Translations under genes and position numbers: made by a program | Notes under the pieces: model-generated | The model's database searches: none | The model's input: only the letters and a program-made list of their open reading frames with translations | Told to the model about the DNA's origin: nothing | Source: Adineta steineri | Lineage: Eukaryota > Rotifera > Eurotatoria > Adinetida > Adinetidae | Assembly (NCBI GenBank): GCA_905250115.1 | Contig: CAJNOI010000049.1 | Span: forward strand, 363,126 to 427,125 | Length of the DNA stretch: 64,000 nucleotides | Direction: 5' to 3' | In this document: piece after piece, positions 1 to 12,057 of the stretch | Position numbering within the stretch: position 1 is the first letter of the stretch | Layout of the letters: each line of letters opens with the position of its first letter

Positions 1-279
1 AAAAGTAATTTAATATGAAAATTTAATCATATCAGATAAATTTCAGTTTACTAGAAATCGATAAAGAATATAATCGTTGTTTTTTGCTCCTATTTGATTC
101 TCAAAAAGAAGATTATGAGAGAAATATAAGTCCAGTAGGTCTCATTAACTGATAAATAATACATTTTACTTGAAATTTTCTTAATTAAAAAATAAAAGGC
201 GCTGTTTTGATTATCTCTACATAAACTGAGTTCTATTCATTGTCTTATAAATCTTTAATCCAATATATATATATTATAG

Positions 280-3200
280 ATGTCTGACGAACAATCTTCT
301 TCTTCTTCTTCTTCACCTTGTGCCCAATTGAGTATAATTGTTGATTTAACATCATCATCATTCGATTTTAAAACACTATACAATCATTTATCATCACAAC
401 CACCACCTAATAGTGATCATCATCATTGGCATTTTGGAGGTCTACGCTCTTATACAATCCCATTTCAATCTAATCATGATGAAACAACTATTAATTGTGT
501 TATATCAAAATTAAAATTATTACAAAATCATTTATGTATATTACCACCATTTTGGATTTCATATAAAAAATGTGAACAACCTTTACCACTCCCATCAACA
601 ACAACAACATCCGAGGTTATTCGTAAAAATGTTAAATTAGGAAAATTTTATACAAATAATGGTTTTGATATGGAATATACTGGAGGTGCACTAGTGGGAT
701 TAAATAAATATATATGGGATATTCAAACACAAATTAAAGAACCATGGCGTTTAGTTTTTTATCATGATAAAATCGATATTGATTATGGTTGTAAAGAAAA
801 AAAATTGCGGAAAACAATTAAAGCTGAAATGATGGATAGATGTGTTGTTATAATGACACAGAAAGATGGATTCACTCTATTTATTAATATGAATGGAAAT
901 CCGATTGATTATGAAGCTATAAATTCACATCCTCCTCTAAATACGACTGATGATGGTAAAAAAAAGAGTAACAAAATTTAAATTTAAAAACAGAAGAAAA
1001 AAAACGATTTTTTTTATTTTCTATTTTGTTTTTTTCATTAGAATTAGATCCTCTATTACGTAAAACAACTGAATCATCTATTTCATACATTCGTACTGCA
1101 GCTAGAGAATCACAACCATTTTATTCAACTATTCGTCTTGTTATTTCACTTTCAAATCAATTTAATGAGAATAATATTATTACTGTTAATAATGATGAAT
1201 ATAATTGCGAACAATTACAACGTTTAAATTCATGTTATACACAATTTATTGAATTTTTTCATCGTAATCATATACATGATTGCTTTGGAATTATTTTAAG
1301 TATACCATCAACTGTTGATTTTGCATTAATAACATCATTATTTAATTCATCCAATGGATCATCATCATCTTTTATTAAACAATATTGTTGGCAAATGTTA
1401 ATGTCTATTGGATATCGTTTTCAACAACGTTTAACTACAGATTTTATTCAACAAATGAAATCAATTGATGATGATGATGAATTTTATCAGGTAATCTATT
1501 TCATGGATAAGTAAATCATTTCTTATGTACTTCTAAAAAGAGATCATGGAATATTTTATCTTGTTTATTATGAGTTTTCAATAAAGATACCAAATTTTGG
1601 GTTTTATTTGTCCAGTCCTGATATAGAGTGATCTATTTATCGAGAAAAACCATTTCGTATTTCTACACATTAACATTTTTCGTTTGATTATTTTTCCAAG
1701 AAATAAAATTGAATTTGAAAAACAATATTAGATATTATTATCATAGGTTTTATTATCTAGACATCATTGCATATATGGCGTCGGTCAAGTGAATATTATT
1801 TTATTGATTTACTTGCTGAATTACGTCGCTATCGAGAAAAATTAGCTGTCTTAGCAGCTGTACCACCATCATCCCCCATATCAACAAATCATTATCACCA
1901 ACAAGGACTAAAAAAAGAAGAAGGAGAACAAGAACGTTGGAGTATTCATACACCACCTCGTCATTATGCTTATGTTCCATCCGTAACATTAACACCAACA
2001 ACAATATGTGTTAATCCATTTAAATTAGTTAAAACAAATCGAGTTCTACGTGAACAACAATTTGGTGGAAATCTTATGTTTGCTCTTGTTGATGTTAAAG
2101 AAGAAAATGGAACAATGGATTTATTTCCACATGATTGTATATTTAAGAAAGATTTTTTTTTATAATCTCATTATATGATTTATTTAGATCGTGCGCTACG
2201 TTGGAAAACAGAAATGTTACTTGAATCAGGTTTTGATTTAGGTATAAAAGGTCGAACATATCGTTATTTACATCATTCACAATCACAATTAAAAGACAAA
2301 CAATTTTGGTTTTATCATCATGATGGTGAAAGAAATTTTTCATTTGAAGATGCATTTGCTTGGATGGGAGACTTTCAAGAAGAAAGAATTGTTGCTAAAC
2401 ATGCTGCGCGTATTGCACAATGTTTTACAAGTGCTGAAGCAACTATTCAAGTAAAAATAGATCCTTTGGTTTTTTTGTTATTATATTTTATTTTATCGTT
2501 ATAGATTCCATCAGAAAAAGTTCAATATATTGAAGATATTCATACAGATGATCGTAAATATAATTTTACAGATGGTGTTGGAACAATGTCCACTATTATA
2601 CGTGATAATGTAAGAATATGATTTCTATTATTATTTGAAGTCTTCAATTGTAATAATTTGACTTAGACAAATATTAAATTTTAGCTTTCCTCTAGTGAAC
2701 TATAAGACACAACTTGCTGTTCATCCTATATTTTGTTTGTAAAAGCACGTATCGTTTCATCGTTATCCAAACACTCCTACTGTTGATTATATAAACATAG
2801 CAACTATAAACGTATATAAATATCGTATCTGTAGTTTCATTTCTCATAAATTACAAACGTCATGGATATGTAATAACAAATGATAGTAAAAATTCGAATG
2901 CAATATATATACGAGATTCTCTCAAAAACCGGATAAGACATCGGCAATAGTATGAACGATTAACTTTTTATTTTTATCAATAGATTAATCCATATCGACA
3001 ATTTTCAGCTATTCAAATTCGTTATGGTGGATGTAAAGGTGTAATATCCGTTAATCCTGATTTAGATAATTCACCTCATCAATTACGTATTCGTCAATCA
3101 ATGAGAAAATTTAAATGTTCCCATGATATTCTTGAATTATGTCGTATTTCTAAACCACGTAAAATAAATTCATTTTTCTTCTAAATAGATTTATTAATTT

Positions 3201-5561
3201 ATTTTTAGGTCCACTTTATTTAAATCGACAAATTATTGTTTTACTTTCACATCGTGGTATTGATGATCGTACATTTCTTTTATTACAAAATCAACATCAA
3301 CAAATGTTATCTGAAGCGCTGGTTTATCCAACACGTGCCTATGAATTATTAGCAGAAAAATTAAATCGAAATTTATTTCCACTTCGTACATTAATTAATG
3401 ATGCACATCTTAATGTAATTCAAGAACCTTTCTTTCGTCAATTAATCATAACAACAAGTAAATTTGAATTGGCACAAATGCGTGAACGTACACGTTTAAA
3501 ATTATCAAGAAATTCAGCAAGAAATATGATTGGAATTGTTGATGAATATGGTATTTTAGAATATGGACAAGGTAAAATATTTGCAAAAGTAAATTCATAT
3601 AAGAAAAATATATATTTTGTTTTTATTATAGTTTTTATTCAATATACAGAATTACATGGAGATATATTAGATGATGAATTAGGTAGTAATAATGATTCAT
3701 CATCATCACCACAACCCGAAAAAACTATTATTCTTGATCAACAAGTTGTTGTAACGAAAAATCCATGTCATCATCCTGGTGATGTTCGAATTTTTCAAGC
3801 TGTTGACGTACCACGTTTACGACATTTAAAAGATGTTATTGTTTTTCCACAACGAGGAAAACGACCACATCCAAATGAAATATCTGGTTCGGATCTTGAT
3901 GGTGATGAATATGCTGTTATATGGCATTCAGCTTTTATTCCAAAAACACCTAATGATATACCATATGATTATGATTCTCAAACACCAATGTTACGCGTTG
4001 TTGATCGTCCTGTTAATCGAGCAGATATTCAAGCAACCGTTTTAGATATTAGTGAACAATCTTGTGTTGGAAAATTATGTTCACTTCATTTAGCAAATAT
4101 GGATCTTCATGGTGTTGCACATCCAAAAACATTAGCTATTGCTGGGCATATTTCCGAAGAATTAGATGCACCAAAAACTGGACAACATCCATTAACACCA
4201 AAACAAATTTCTCATTTACAATCCGAATTAGGAAATGAACGTCCTGATTATTTTGATAAACCATATTATAGAATGTATCCATCTAAACATGTACTTGGTA
4301 CGTTAAATTAAAAAGAATAAGTTCTATTAATCTACTGATTATTTATATATTATAGGTCAATTATTTCGTTCATGTTTTCGTTTCGAACCAAATTGGGTAG
4401 CTATTCAAACTCCACCAACAACAATTTCTGCATTATCAACTGATCCATTATTAATTCATGATTTACATAATGAATATGCATCATCTGTTGATGAATTAGC
4501 TCGTACATATCGTGAAGCTATAATGGATATTATGTATGTATATCGTTTTTCATCGGATGTTGATTTACTTTGTCGATTTGATTCATCATCATCACAACAT
4601 AAAAGTCCATTATCAAAACAACAAACAGAATCTGCTTGTCTTGTTGCTGATTCTGCTCAAGTTGAATTAAAACAATTAATACGACGTATACGTCGTTTAT
4701 TTTACCATGAATTTCGTTTCTGTGATAAAACACATTCAAATCGTTGTCATACGAATTGTACACAATGTGCAGATAAAAAAATGGCTAAAGCAAGTGCACT
4801 TTATATTTTATGTTATACAGATACACGTCATGCTCGACGTATGTTAAGTTTACCATGGTTATTTGCACCATTATTAATTGAAACAAGAAAATTAAATATT
4901 AAAAAGCAAACAAAATTATGTAAAAATAATTCTTTTTTCCGGAAAAAATATAGATTTGAATTTTATTCTTCTTCTTCTAGTATCACCAGTACTTGTTGCT
5001 CAAATGCTTGAAATTCAACCATATCGATTAATTGGTCAATCATTACGACGTGCACTTCAACTTTTATTTGATCAATCAAAACCATTTCATTTTCATCAAA
5101 CACATTCATCGGATAAATCAAATTTAATTACTGTTTCACTTGGACCAACAACAACAGCTAAACGTCTTTTATTAAAACGTCAAATATTTTTACTAGATTA
5201 TTATGTTCTTGAAGTTCTTCATCATTATATTTATGAATCGTTAACAAAAACACGTTCAATAGTAACAGCAGCGAAACCCTTACTTGTTGAATCTATTTGG
5301 TATCATATATTAACACGTTTTATTCTTGGCGAATGTTCACCATTAGTACTTACATCAACAAATTCGAATACAACTCCTATGATTCAAGATTGTCAATATT
5401 GGTCTGATGAACAAGCATGTAAAACATTACAACGTTTACTTGAAATAAGTGTTCAATGTTGTGAACATGGAATTGATACGATTGATTATGCACATGCTAA
5501 CGAATATTTAGTTTCAGCATTACAACAAATGGCTACAACGGGATCATTATATTTAAATTAA
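280..5561 (+). CDS. Cellular RNA-dependent RNA polymerase (QDE-1/EGO-1/RRF type), ten exons
   Basis: Exons by reading frame and GT-AG sites: 280-955, 1042-1490, 1761-2136, 2188-2450, 2505-2609, 2984-3158, 3209-3571, 3632-4297, 4356-4919, 4981-5561. All phases agree and give 1,405 codons plus stop, the usual length for the family. Visible motifs in order: FTDGVGTMS (about 2565-2590), QIRYGG.KG (about 3015-3040), GQVFIQYTE across the 3572-3631 intron, and the catalytic GSDLDGDEYAV (about 3885-3915) with its three aspartates. These enzymes copy RNA into double-stranded RNA for small-RNA silencing. The N-terminal half is low-complexity (Ser, His) and poorly conserved. The ATG at 280 is the first in frame and follows an AT-rich leader. 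The family is known to be expanded in bdelloids. I see no break; it looks intact. Confidence 0.95.
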
Positions 5562-7362
5562 TAGAAAAGGAAAAATAACAACACTAATGGTTAATTTCAA
5601 AGCCCAGTGATATATATATATATATTTATTTATTTATCTTTTCTTTTGACACGAACTATGTGTATTTGATATAGAACGAAAAGTCATTTTCAGCTGTGAT
5701 GTTCTTTCACGCGTGCTTTCGTTTTCTCTTTTTTTCTTCTTCTTCTTCTTTTTCCTTTGCTGCTATTGATGGCAGTTACATTTCTAGGAATGTGACTGTC
5801 TTTTTCTTTTTTTTCACATTTTTTTGCGTAGAAAAGTTGTGAGAAGAAACCTCTACAAAAAAAATAGACTTTAGACTGAAAAAAATATATAGTTGAAAAA
5901 AAACAATAACATATGATTTTTATTCTTACAAAAGATTTATAAACATTGCTGCATCTTTATGAACTACTGAAATAGAACATACAAGAAGGAAAAAACTTTA
6001 AAAATCGATATTTGGAAACTTTTTCCTATAGTGATAAGCCCGCTCTATGATACTATCGAGTATCATATTCATGTAACTGAAATAGACGATACTTAATGAT
6101 AGAATTCTTTAAATAGGAATTGATCTTTCTAAATATGTACGTAAATATTAAATTTCCTACATTTCATCATACAAAAAGGTACATACGATCCATTGATTAT
6201 AAAATTCTGCTTTCTTCTCGAGAATTATTGATAACATATTATGCCTTTTTTTTCAGAAAAACAAACTTTAATTATAAACTAATATATAATCATGTTAGTT
6301 TTAAGTGAAGTATAAAAAACTAATTTTTTTAATGGTTTTCATTATGAAGTACATCATTTTCTCAAGGAGAAAAGAAGATATATTCTAACAACTTTTAATA
6401 ATATTAAAAGAAAAGAATATAATGGTGGATGAATAATAAGAAAAATAAAAACAAGTTCTAAGTTTGTTTTCTTTGTAATCTTTCTTTAAATGGAATATGA
6501 GATGAAAGATAGTTATATTTAGATGAAATTGTATATCAATAGGATAAAAATGATCGAATTCACAAATCTCTTTACAAAATCCTAGCGGATAGCTTTTAGC
6601 AAATGATTTCAAAACTGTGTTTATTCGTAGTCAAGAATATAATCATAATTGATTCAATATTTTTTAACTCTATTCTAAATATAACAAATGGGGAAGTACC
6701 TTTTCATTATTAATCGACAATCTATGTAAATATTCTTCTTTTGATACAATAATAATTAATTCAACATGTCATAATATAACGAGAAATGCACAAAAATATA
6801 TGCCTGAAGTGAAAAGATCTATTTATGTAAAAACTTGAATCAATCTATGACACATAATTTATGCAATAGAAATAACAAATATAGCTGAATAGTAATTAGT
6901 ATGTTTGAGAAATACTATTCAGTTCTTTTTTATCGTTCTCTCGTATCTGCTTTCTTCCGTTCCTTAACCATTCATCATGTACTTACTATGGATCAAAAAA
7001 CTCCGACCGTTCATTAGATATAATTACATTAGGATAATTTCAATTGAATTCCATCGAAAAATACAACCGAAAGAAAAATATGCAGCACTGAGTATTCTAA
7101 AACTATTTATAAAGAATCTCATAGGACAAAAACAATAAATAAACGTCTAAAGACAAATAAAACAACTATAGATAAAATAGCAAATATATTCACGTGAGAA
7201 TATTCTGGTTATATAAAAAACAAGATACCATTGATGTTCTACAAATATATTTATTGATGATTAATTTCTAGTGTTTATGAACATTTATATGGCTAACTAT
7301 AAACGGCTAAGAATGAGTGTATATAGAGAAGTTTTAATGGATAATTGTAAAGATTAATGAAT
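5562..7362. other. Intergenic, no gene seen
   Basis: AT-rich sequence between the convergent RdRP and GFRP-like genes. It contains pyrimidine-rich runs near 5735-5820 and short AT microsatellites (5610-5630). The open frames here are short and low in complexity, and I see no coding pattern, tRNA or repeat family. Confidence 0.6.
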
Positions 7363-7812
7363 TTATTTTTCTTCTTCTTCTTCCTCTTCTTCGCCAGCTT
7401 CTTCTTCGTCATTTCCCTCTTCAGCTGGTTCTTCTTCTTCATCAGTTGGTTTTGGTGTTGGTTTTGCATCAGGTTTATGTGGTGTTGGTGTTGGTCCTGA
7501 AGGATGACTAGATCCACCTTCTTCTGTTTTTGTTAACATCCATAATTTACGACTACCAGAATTTGATTCACTTGTTACAGTAAAACCTGCTTTTTTAAAT
7601 ACATCAAGAATATGTGCTGGTGGATGTGTACATTGAACACCTTTTTCATGATCACATAAATTGTCATTTGAACAAGATTCTTGTAAAAGTCGAATAAGTT
7701 CAGGTTGAATACGATAATTTTGAACACCAGTACTATGAACAATTGTTGGTCCTGATTGTTCTTGATTTGCTTCACATGAGACTGTGACTGTTGCATTCAT
7801 TGCTAAAGCCAT
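7363..7812 (-). CDS. GTP cyclohydrolase I feedback regulatory protein (GFRP)-like, acidic C-terminal tail
   Basis: Single exon of 149 codons. Residues about 17-97 resemble GFRP (GCHFR): SGPTIV near the start corresponds to the family GPTMV, PELIRLL to the helix beginning PEL, and HPPAHILDVFKKAGFTV to the PPxxVLDKLxxxGFxV segment, followed by a closing strand with LWML. GFRP is a small pentameric protein that binds GTP cyclohydrolase I and mediates tetrahydrobiopterin inhibition and phenylalanine stimulation. Usual family length is about 84 residues. Here a Pro/Thr spacer and a run rich in Glu (about residues 125-148) add some 50 residues. I chose the ATG at 7812; a second in-frame ATG four codons later is possible. 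The assignment rests on short motifs, so a distant homologue is possible. Confidence 0.55.
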   Translation of the reverse strand: MALAMNATVTVSCEANQEQSGPTIVHSTGVQNYRIQPELIRLLQESCSNDNLCDHEKGVQCTHPPAHILDVFKKAGFTVTSESNSGSRKLWMLTKTEEGGSSHPSGPTPTPHKPDAKPTPKPTDEEEEPAEEGNDEEEAGEEEEEEEEK

Positions 7813-10222
7813 GTTTTCTTTTTATCTATTTAGAATAGAAGTTTCTAGAAAAAAAAATAATGTAAAATTATCAAACTGATAAACTGAATAACTTTTACCT
7901 ATGTACGTGTGTAAAGAAGTAGACCTTGAAAATAAGTGTATGCTGGTTTGTGACTTGAATATATATATGCGGGCTTGTGTGAGCGAGAACGACAAATTAT
8001 ACTATCTGCCTGGTAGTATGGGAGCACAAAAAAAAATAAGAACAAGAAACGCAAGAAAAAAAGCGAAAGAATAAGAAATAAAAAGAGAAAATGACGGTTC
8101 TTTTTATTATATATTATATAAATAAATCTCAGACGAATGACAAAAATAGTTCCGTTGTATTTCAAGATTCATTGATAAAATATTATTGGTTCATACTACA
8201 ATGAACAGAATGCTTCTTTGATTGTTGATATTTTATTAAACAATAAACGAATTTCTAGGTTGAAAAATCGAAGAAATGATTAGTTCAATACTCGAATGAG
8301 AACATAGATCGAATAGTATTTGGACAAACTATAGAAAACCACGGAATTGAACCCACAGAATTAATTAGGAAAAAATGACACGATAAATTATTTGCATATT
8401 GAATAATATAAAACTATGAATGTTAATCAACAATGATTTTGCTGTTAAAATAGAAAATCATGCAAACAAATATGGTTTTAATCAATGAAGTACATTACTT
8501 CTTTTTGAATTTTAATTAATATAAATATTCATTTTTAATATTTCGAATAGTATCTTCTGTACCAGAACAATCTACTTCGTATTTCATTATCGAGGTACAT
8601 TTAGATAAATAGTCACTTCCGAAATTGTGTGATAGTAACTATATATGAGAAATTTGTTTATTGTCAACCGGTAATGTTCCCGTAAAAGGCAAATGATCGA
8701 TAATAAATATTATTTTATTTGTCTAGTGTGATCATTTGATATATTACCTAGTTGACATTATAAAAACTATACTTCATATTTTTTTTCTTCTCATCGAAAA
8801 TTAGTTTCAATATCATTCTGTTTTATATATGAATTTCTTCAATAATAACTTTTTCTTATAATTCTAACATTAGTTTATAATCGATAATTATATTTATGTT
8901 CATTGTATATTAATTTATTATACGATGAAAAACAAAATATTTCTATAGTTTTTCAATGATTATATTCATCATGCTACGGAATTATTATTCCACATACAAA
9001 ATCAAGATATGCAATGACATTTACAATTGATGCATGTGTAATTGCTTAACGAGAATACCCATTAATGATTGGACGTCTTTCAATTCAAATAACTTTGTAT
9101 TGCATGATTAAATCAAGTCTAGCTTAATAGAAACGATATTTCAATGAATAATACTCATATTTTGATACTAAAATATACCTTGTTTATTGACATAACTACG
9201 GAGCATATATATATATTTATCTTAATATACTATTTGTTGATAATGATTATGATAGTATAATTCAAGTCTATTCAATAATATTTTTGCTTTTGAATGGATT
9301 TTAACGATGTATACAAAATCGAATATAAATTGATTACATCTGTAATTTCATATCATAATCAATCTTATTTCCATTGATAATTTTGACTAGAACGAATATT
9401 TTCATATCAAAAATAAACTCATTCACAGCCACTGTCATAATAAAAGTGTCGAAATGACTAAACCTAAGTGAAATAAAAACAAAAAACATACCACTATATG
9501 ATTCCATCTATTTGAAGAGAATAAAATGTTATTATTTTAATGTAGTATAAATAACTCGGTCAATGTGATGAGAAAAACAGGAATGTTATGGTTAGTGTTA
9601 AAAAATCATTTTGATGTTAGTGTCAAATATTCTTCGAAAAATAGTATTATTATAAACTCTAAAACCAGTAACAGAATAATAGAAAACAAAATGTGTTTTT
9701 TTTTCCTAATAGCATGTCATAATAACAATGCTATTGTATATATATAACTCATTCAAGAGTGCAATGTTAATGGCAGAATATGGTCTAGTTAAATTGAGAT
9801 CCTTCTTAGATTTTTTTCTTTTATCTATGAAAGTATCATAAATCTTTCAGATAGTGTATTATAATAAGACAAAATCACACGGTTTTCTCTCTTGACTTTA
9901 TAAGTATATTGATCAAATATATTATTTCTCTTCATCGAACAATAATAAAAGCAAATAGTAATCGTAATAAGAAATTATCGACAACAACAAGTATGGCATT
10001 AGAAAAGAAAACACTATAACCCACAAGAAAAACAAAATAATCAGATACAATTTAAATGAGACATAACATATAGATTGTCTGGAAAAAAACACATACAGAA
10101 AGAAATGATATGAGAATAAATTATTTTGTTCAGATATTCAGTTTAACCGAATTTATCTTGTTTTGTTGATTGAGTTACTGTTTTTGACAGGCATCACAGG
10201 CAATTAAATTTTGACTAAATAA
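7813..10222. other. Intergenic, no gene seen
   Basis: Contains the 5' flank of the GFRP-like gene and the 3' flank of ninjurin. The sequence is AT-rich, with A-rich purine runs near 8030-8090. No frame shows coding composition and no RNA gene was recognised. Confidence 0.55.
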
Positions 10223-12057
10223 TTAATTCGAATTTTGTGCCTGTTGTAATATTTCCAATGAACGATTATCGAGAAAATGTTTTGGATTTGTTGATAACAT
10301 AAACGCATTAATTAAAATATTTACAATACATATAAATAAAATAACAACTAATGCGAGAGTATTAAATCGTTCTAAATTAGTTTGTTGTTCAATATTCCTT
10401 ATATCACCTTTTATCAGAACATATAAAATAAGAGCTAAACCAATTAGAAATAAAAATGATACACAAACAAGTATCAGAGATGCTGTCCAGAAACCATCAT
10501 GTTGTTTTTGTAAGATTAAAGTTCGTAATTGCATTACATTACTCGCTATTAAAAAAAGATTTTTCGTTTTATATTTAAAAATGATTTGTTTTTGAAATTT
10601 TTACTTACTTAACAAAGTAAATCCTAGAAATGCAATGCCTAAATAGAAAAAATAGAATTTTTATGAACAAAAAAACATGAATATAAATTATTTATTTACC
10701 AATTGCCTTTTTTCTTGCATAAGTATTGTAGTTACATGTCGAATCAACCTGTGAAAAAATAAATATTATGTAAATAAATCAATTAATAGGATTAAATTTT
10801 TTATTCGAGACTTTTTGGCATTCAATCTAATAAATAACAATCAGAATATACATATAGACAAAATAGTCTAGTAGTTTAACAACAATCATTCATTGTATAA
10901 ATGTCATATGTACATATATTTGTTCAACAATTCGTGTCTTATACGTTTAGAGATAACAGTAAAATAAAGTGACCCGCCGACTGAACAAATTATCACAGAT
11001 TGTATATATTTGTCAATAGCAAAGATCAATCTTTAACTTGTGAAAAAAAAACACTTGAACATACGACTGTGCCTGTATGTACATATATATATATGAATGA
11101 ATGAGATGATTGATAACTATTATGTGTAAAGAATTATTTATAGTCAACTCTTTATAGATGATTTGCATATTAACAAATGAAATCTTTCAATTCTCTTAAA
11201 TCTCAATCTTACATTTCTATTTGCACATCAGATTTTTTTTCGTACTCTTGAAATTATTGCATAAAGTTAATGATATGTACGTATATATATACACAGATAG
11301 ATGTATGTATACGTATTTACCATTCAGTAGAAGCAAACATTATTTCTGCTACTTCTGTTTATATAGCACCGAAAAAGTCTTCATTTCTTTTTATTATATT
11401 TGATTGGCATCAATAACATGCTAAATCTTATAAGTAGTACATATATATACAGAAGACAAGGAAACAGAGACATTTTCAATACAAAAAAGAAAAGATTTAA
11501 ACAGGCATATGAAGGATAATGATAATCACTATATTTATATATATATATCAGACACGGAATTCGATAGCATAATCATGGTTCCTGTTATATGAGAACATCG
11601 ATTACTATAATTACGCTATATTGAAATAAATTATCAATAGAAGAAGAATTCTAGACAATAACTATGTGACTACATAAAAACTTACGTTTGCACCACCAGT
11701 ATTTTCCTCATTATCAACCTAAGTAAAAATATAAGTAATATCTAACTTTGTTTAGGAGTAAGAATAATAAATTTTATAAAAATTATTATGCATGCAATCA
11801 ATTATGTAAAAATACTCTTATTAAATATTAATATTTACCCTTCGAGATCCACCAACAATATTTGAACCAGATGATGGTATATCCATACGTGGTGGTGCAT
11901 CAGGTGGTACTTCAGATCTCAAAAGAGGACGTTGTTGTTGATACTGTGGATATTGTCTGATGTCCGATCGAGGAGGTACGGCTGGACGATCATTTGCACC
12001 ACCATCAGGATACATAGGTGGAGCAGTTGGCTCATAATGGTTATTGCGCGATGGCAT
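10223..12057 (-). CDS. Ninjurin family membrane protein, five exons
   Basis: Exons on the minus strand: 12057-11839, 11718-11686, 10748-10700, 10638-10609, 10545-10223. Phases agree and give 217 codons plus stop. The first 73 residues are Pro/Arg-rich and hydrophilic. The rest matches the ninjurin domain: NYNTYARKKA, then FLGFTLLTSNVMQLRTLI (amphipathic helix, like the human ANVSQLKAVL segment), then two hydrophobic segments (WTASLILVCVSFLFLIGLAL and ALVVILFICIVNILINAF) separated by a basic/Asn/Glu linker with LERFNTLA, as in LDALNNAA of human NINJ proteins. Ninjurins are plasma-membrane proteins; NINJ1 oligomerises to rupture the membrane during lytic cell death. Human NINJ1 is 152 residues; the surplus here is the N-terminal extension. 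The middle exons are only 30-49 bp, so they rest on splice-site reading. Confidence 0.87.

Noticed and set aside
7899..8165. An 88-codon frame on the minus strand upstream of the GFRP-like gene
   Set aside because: Composition is Phe/Leu runs from A-rich DNA; no conserved pattern.
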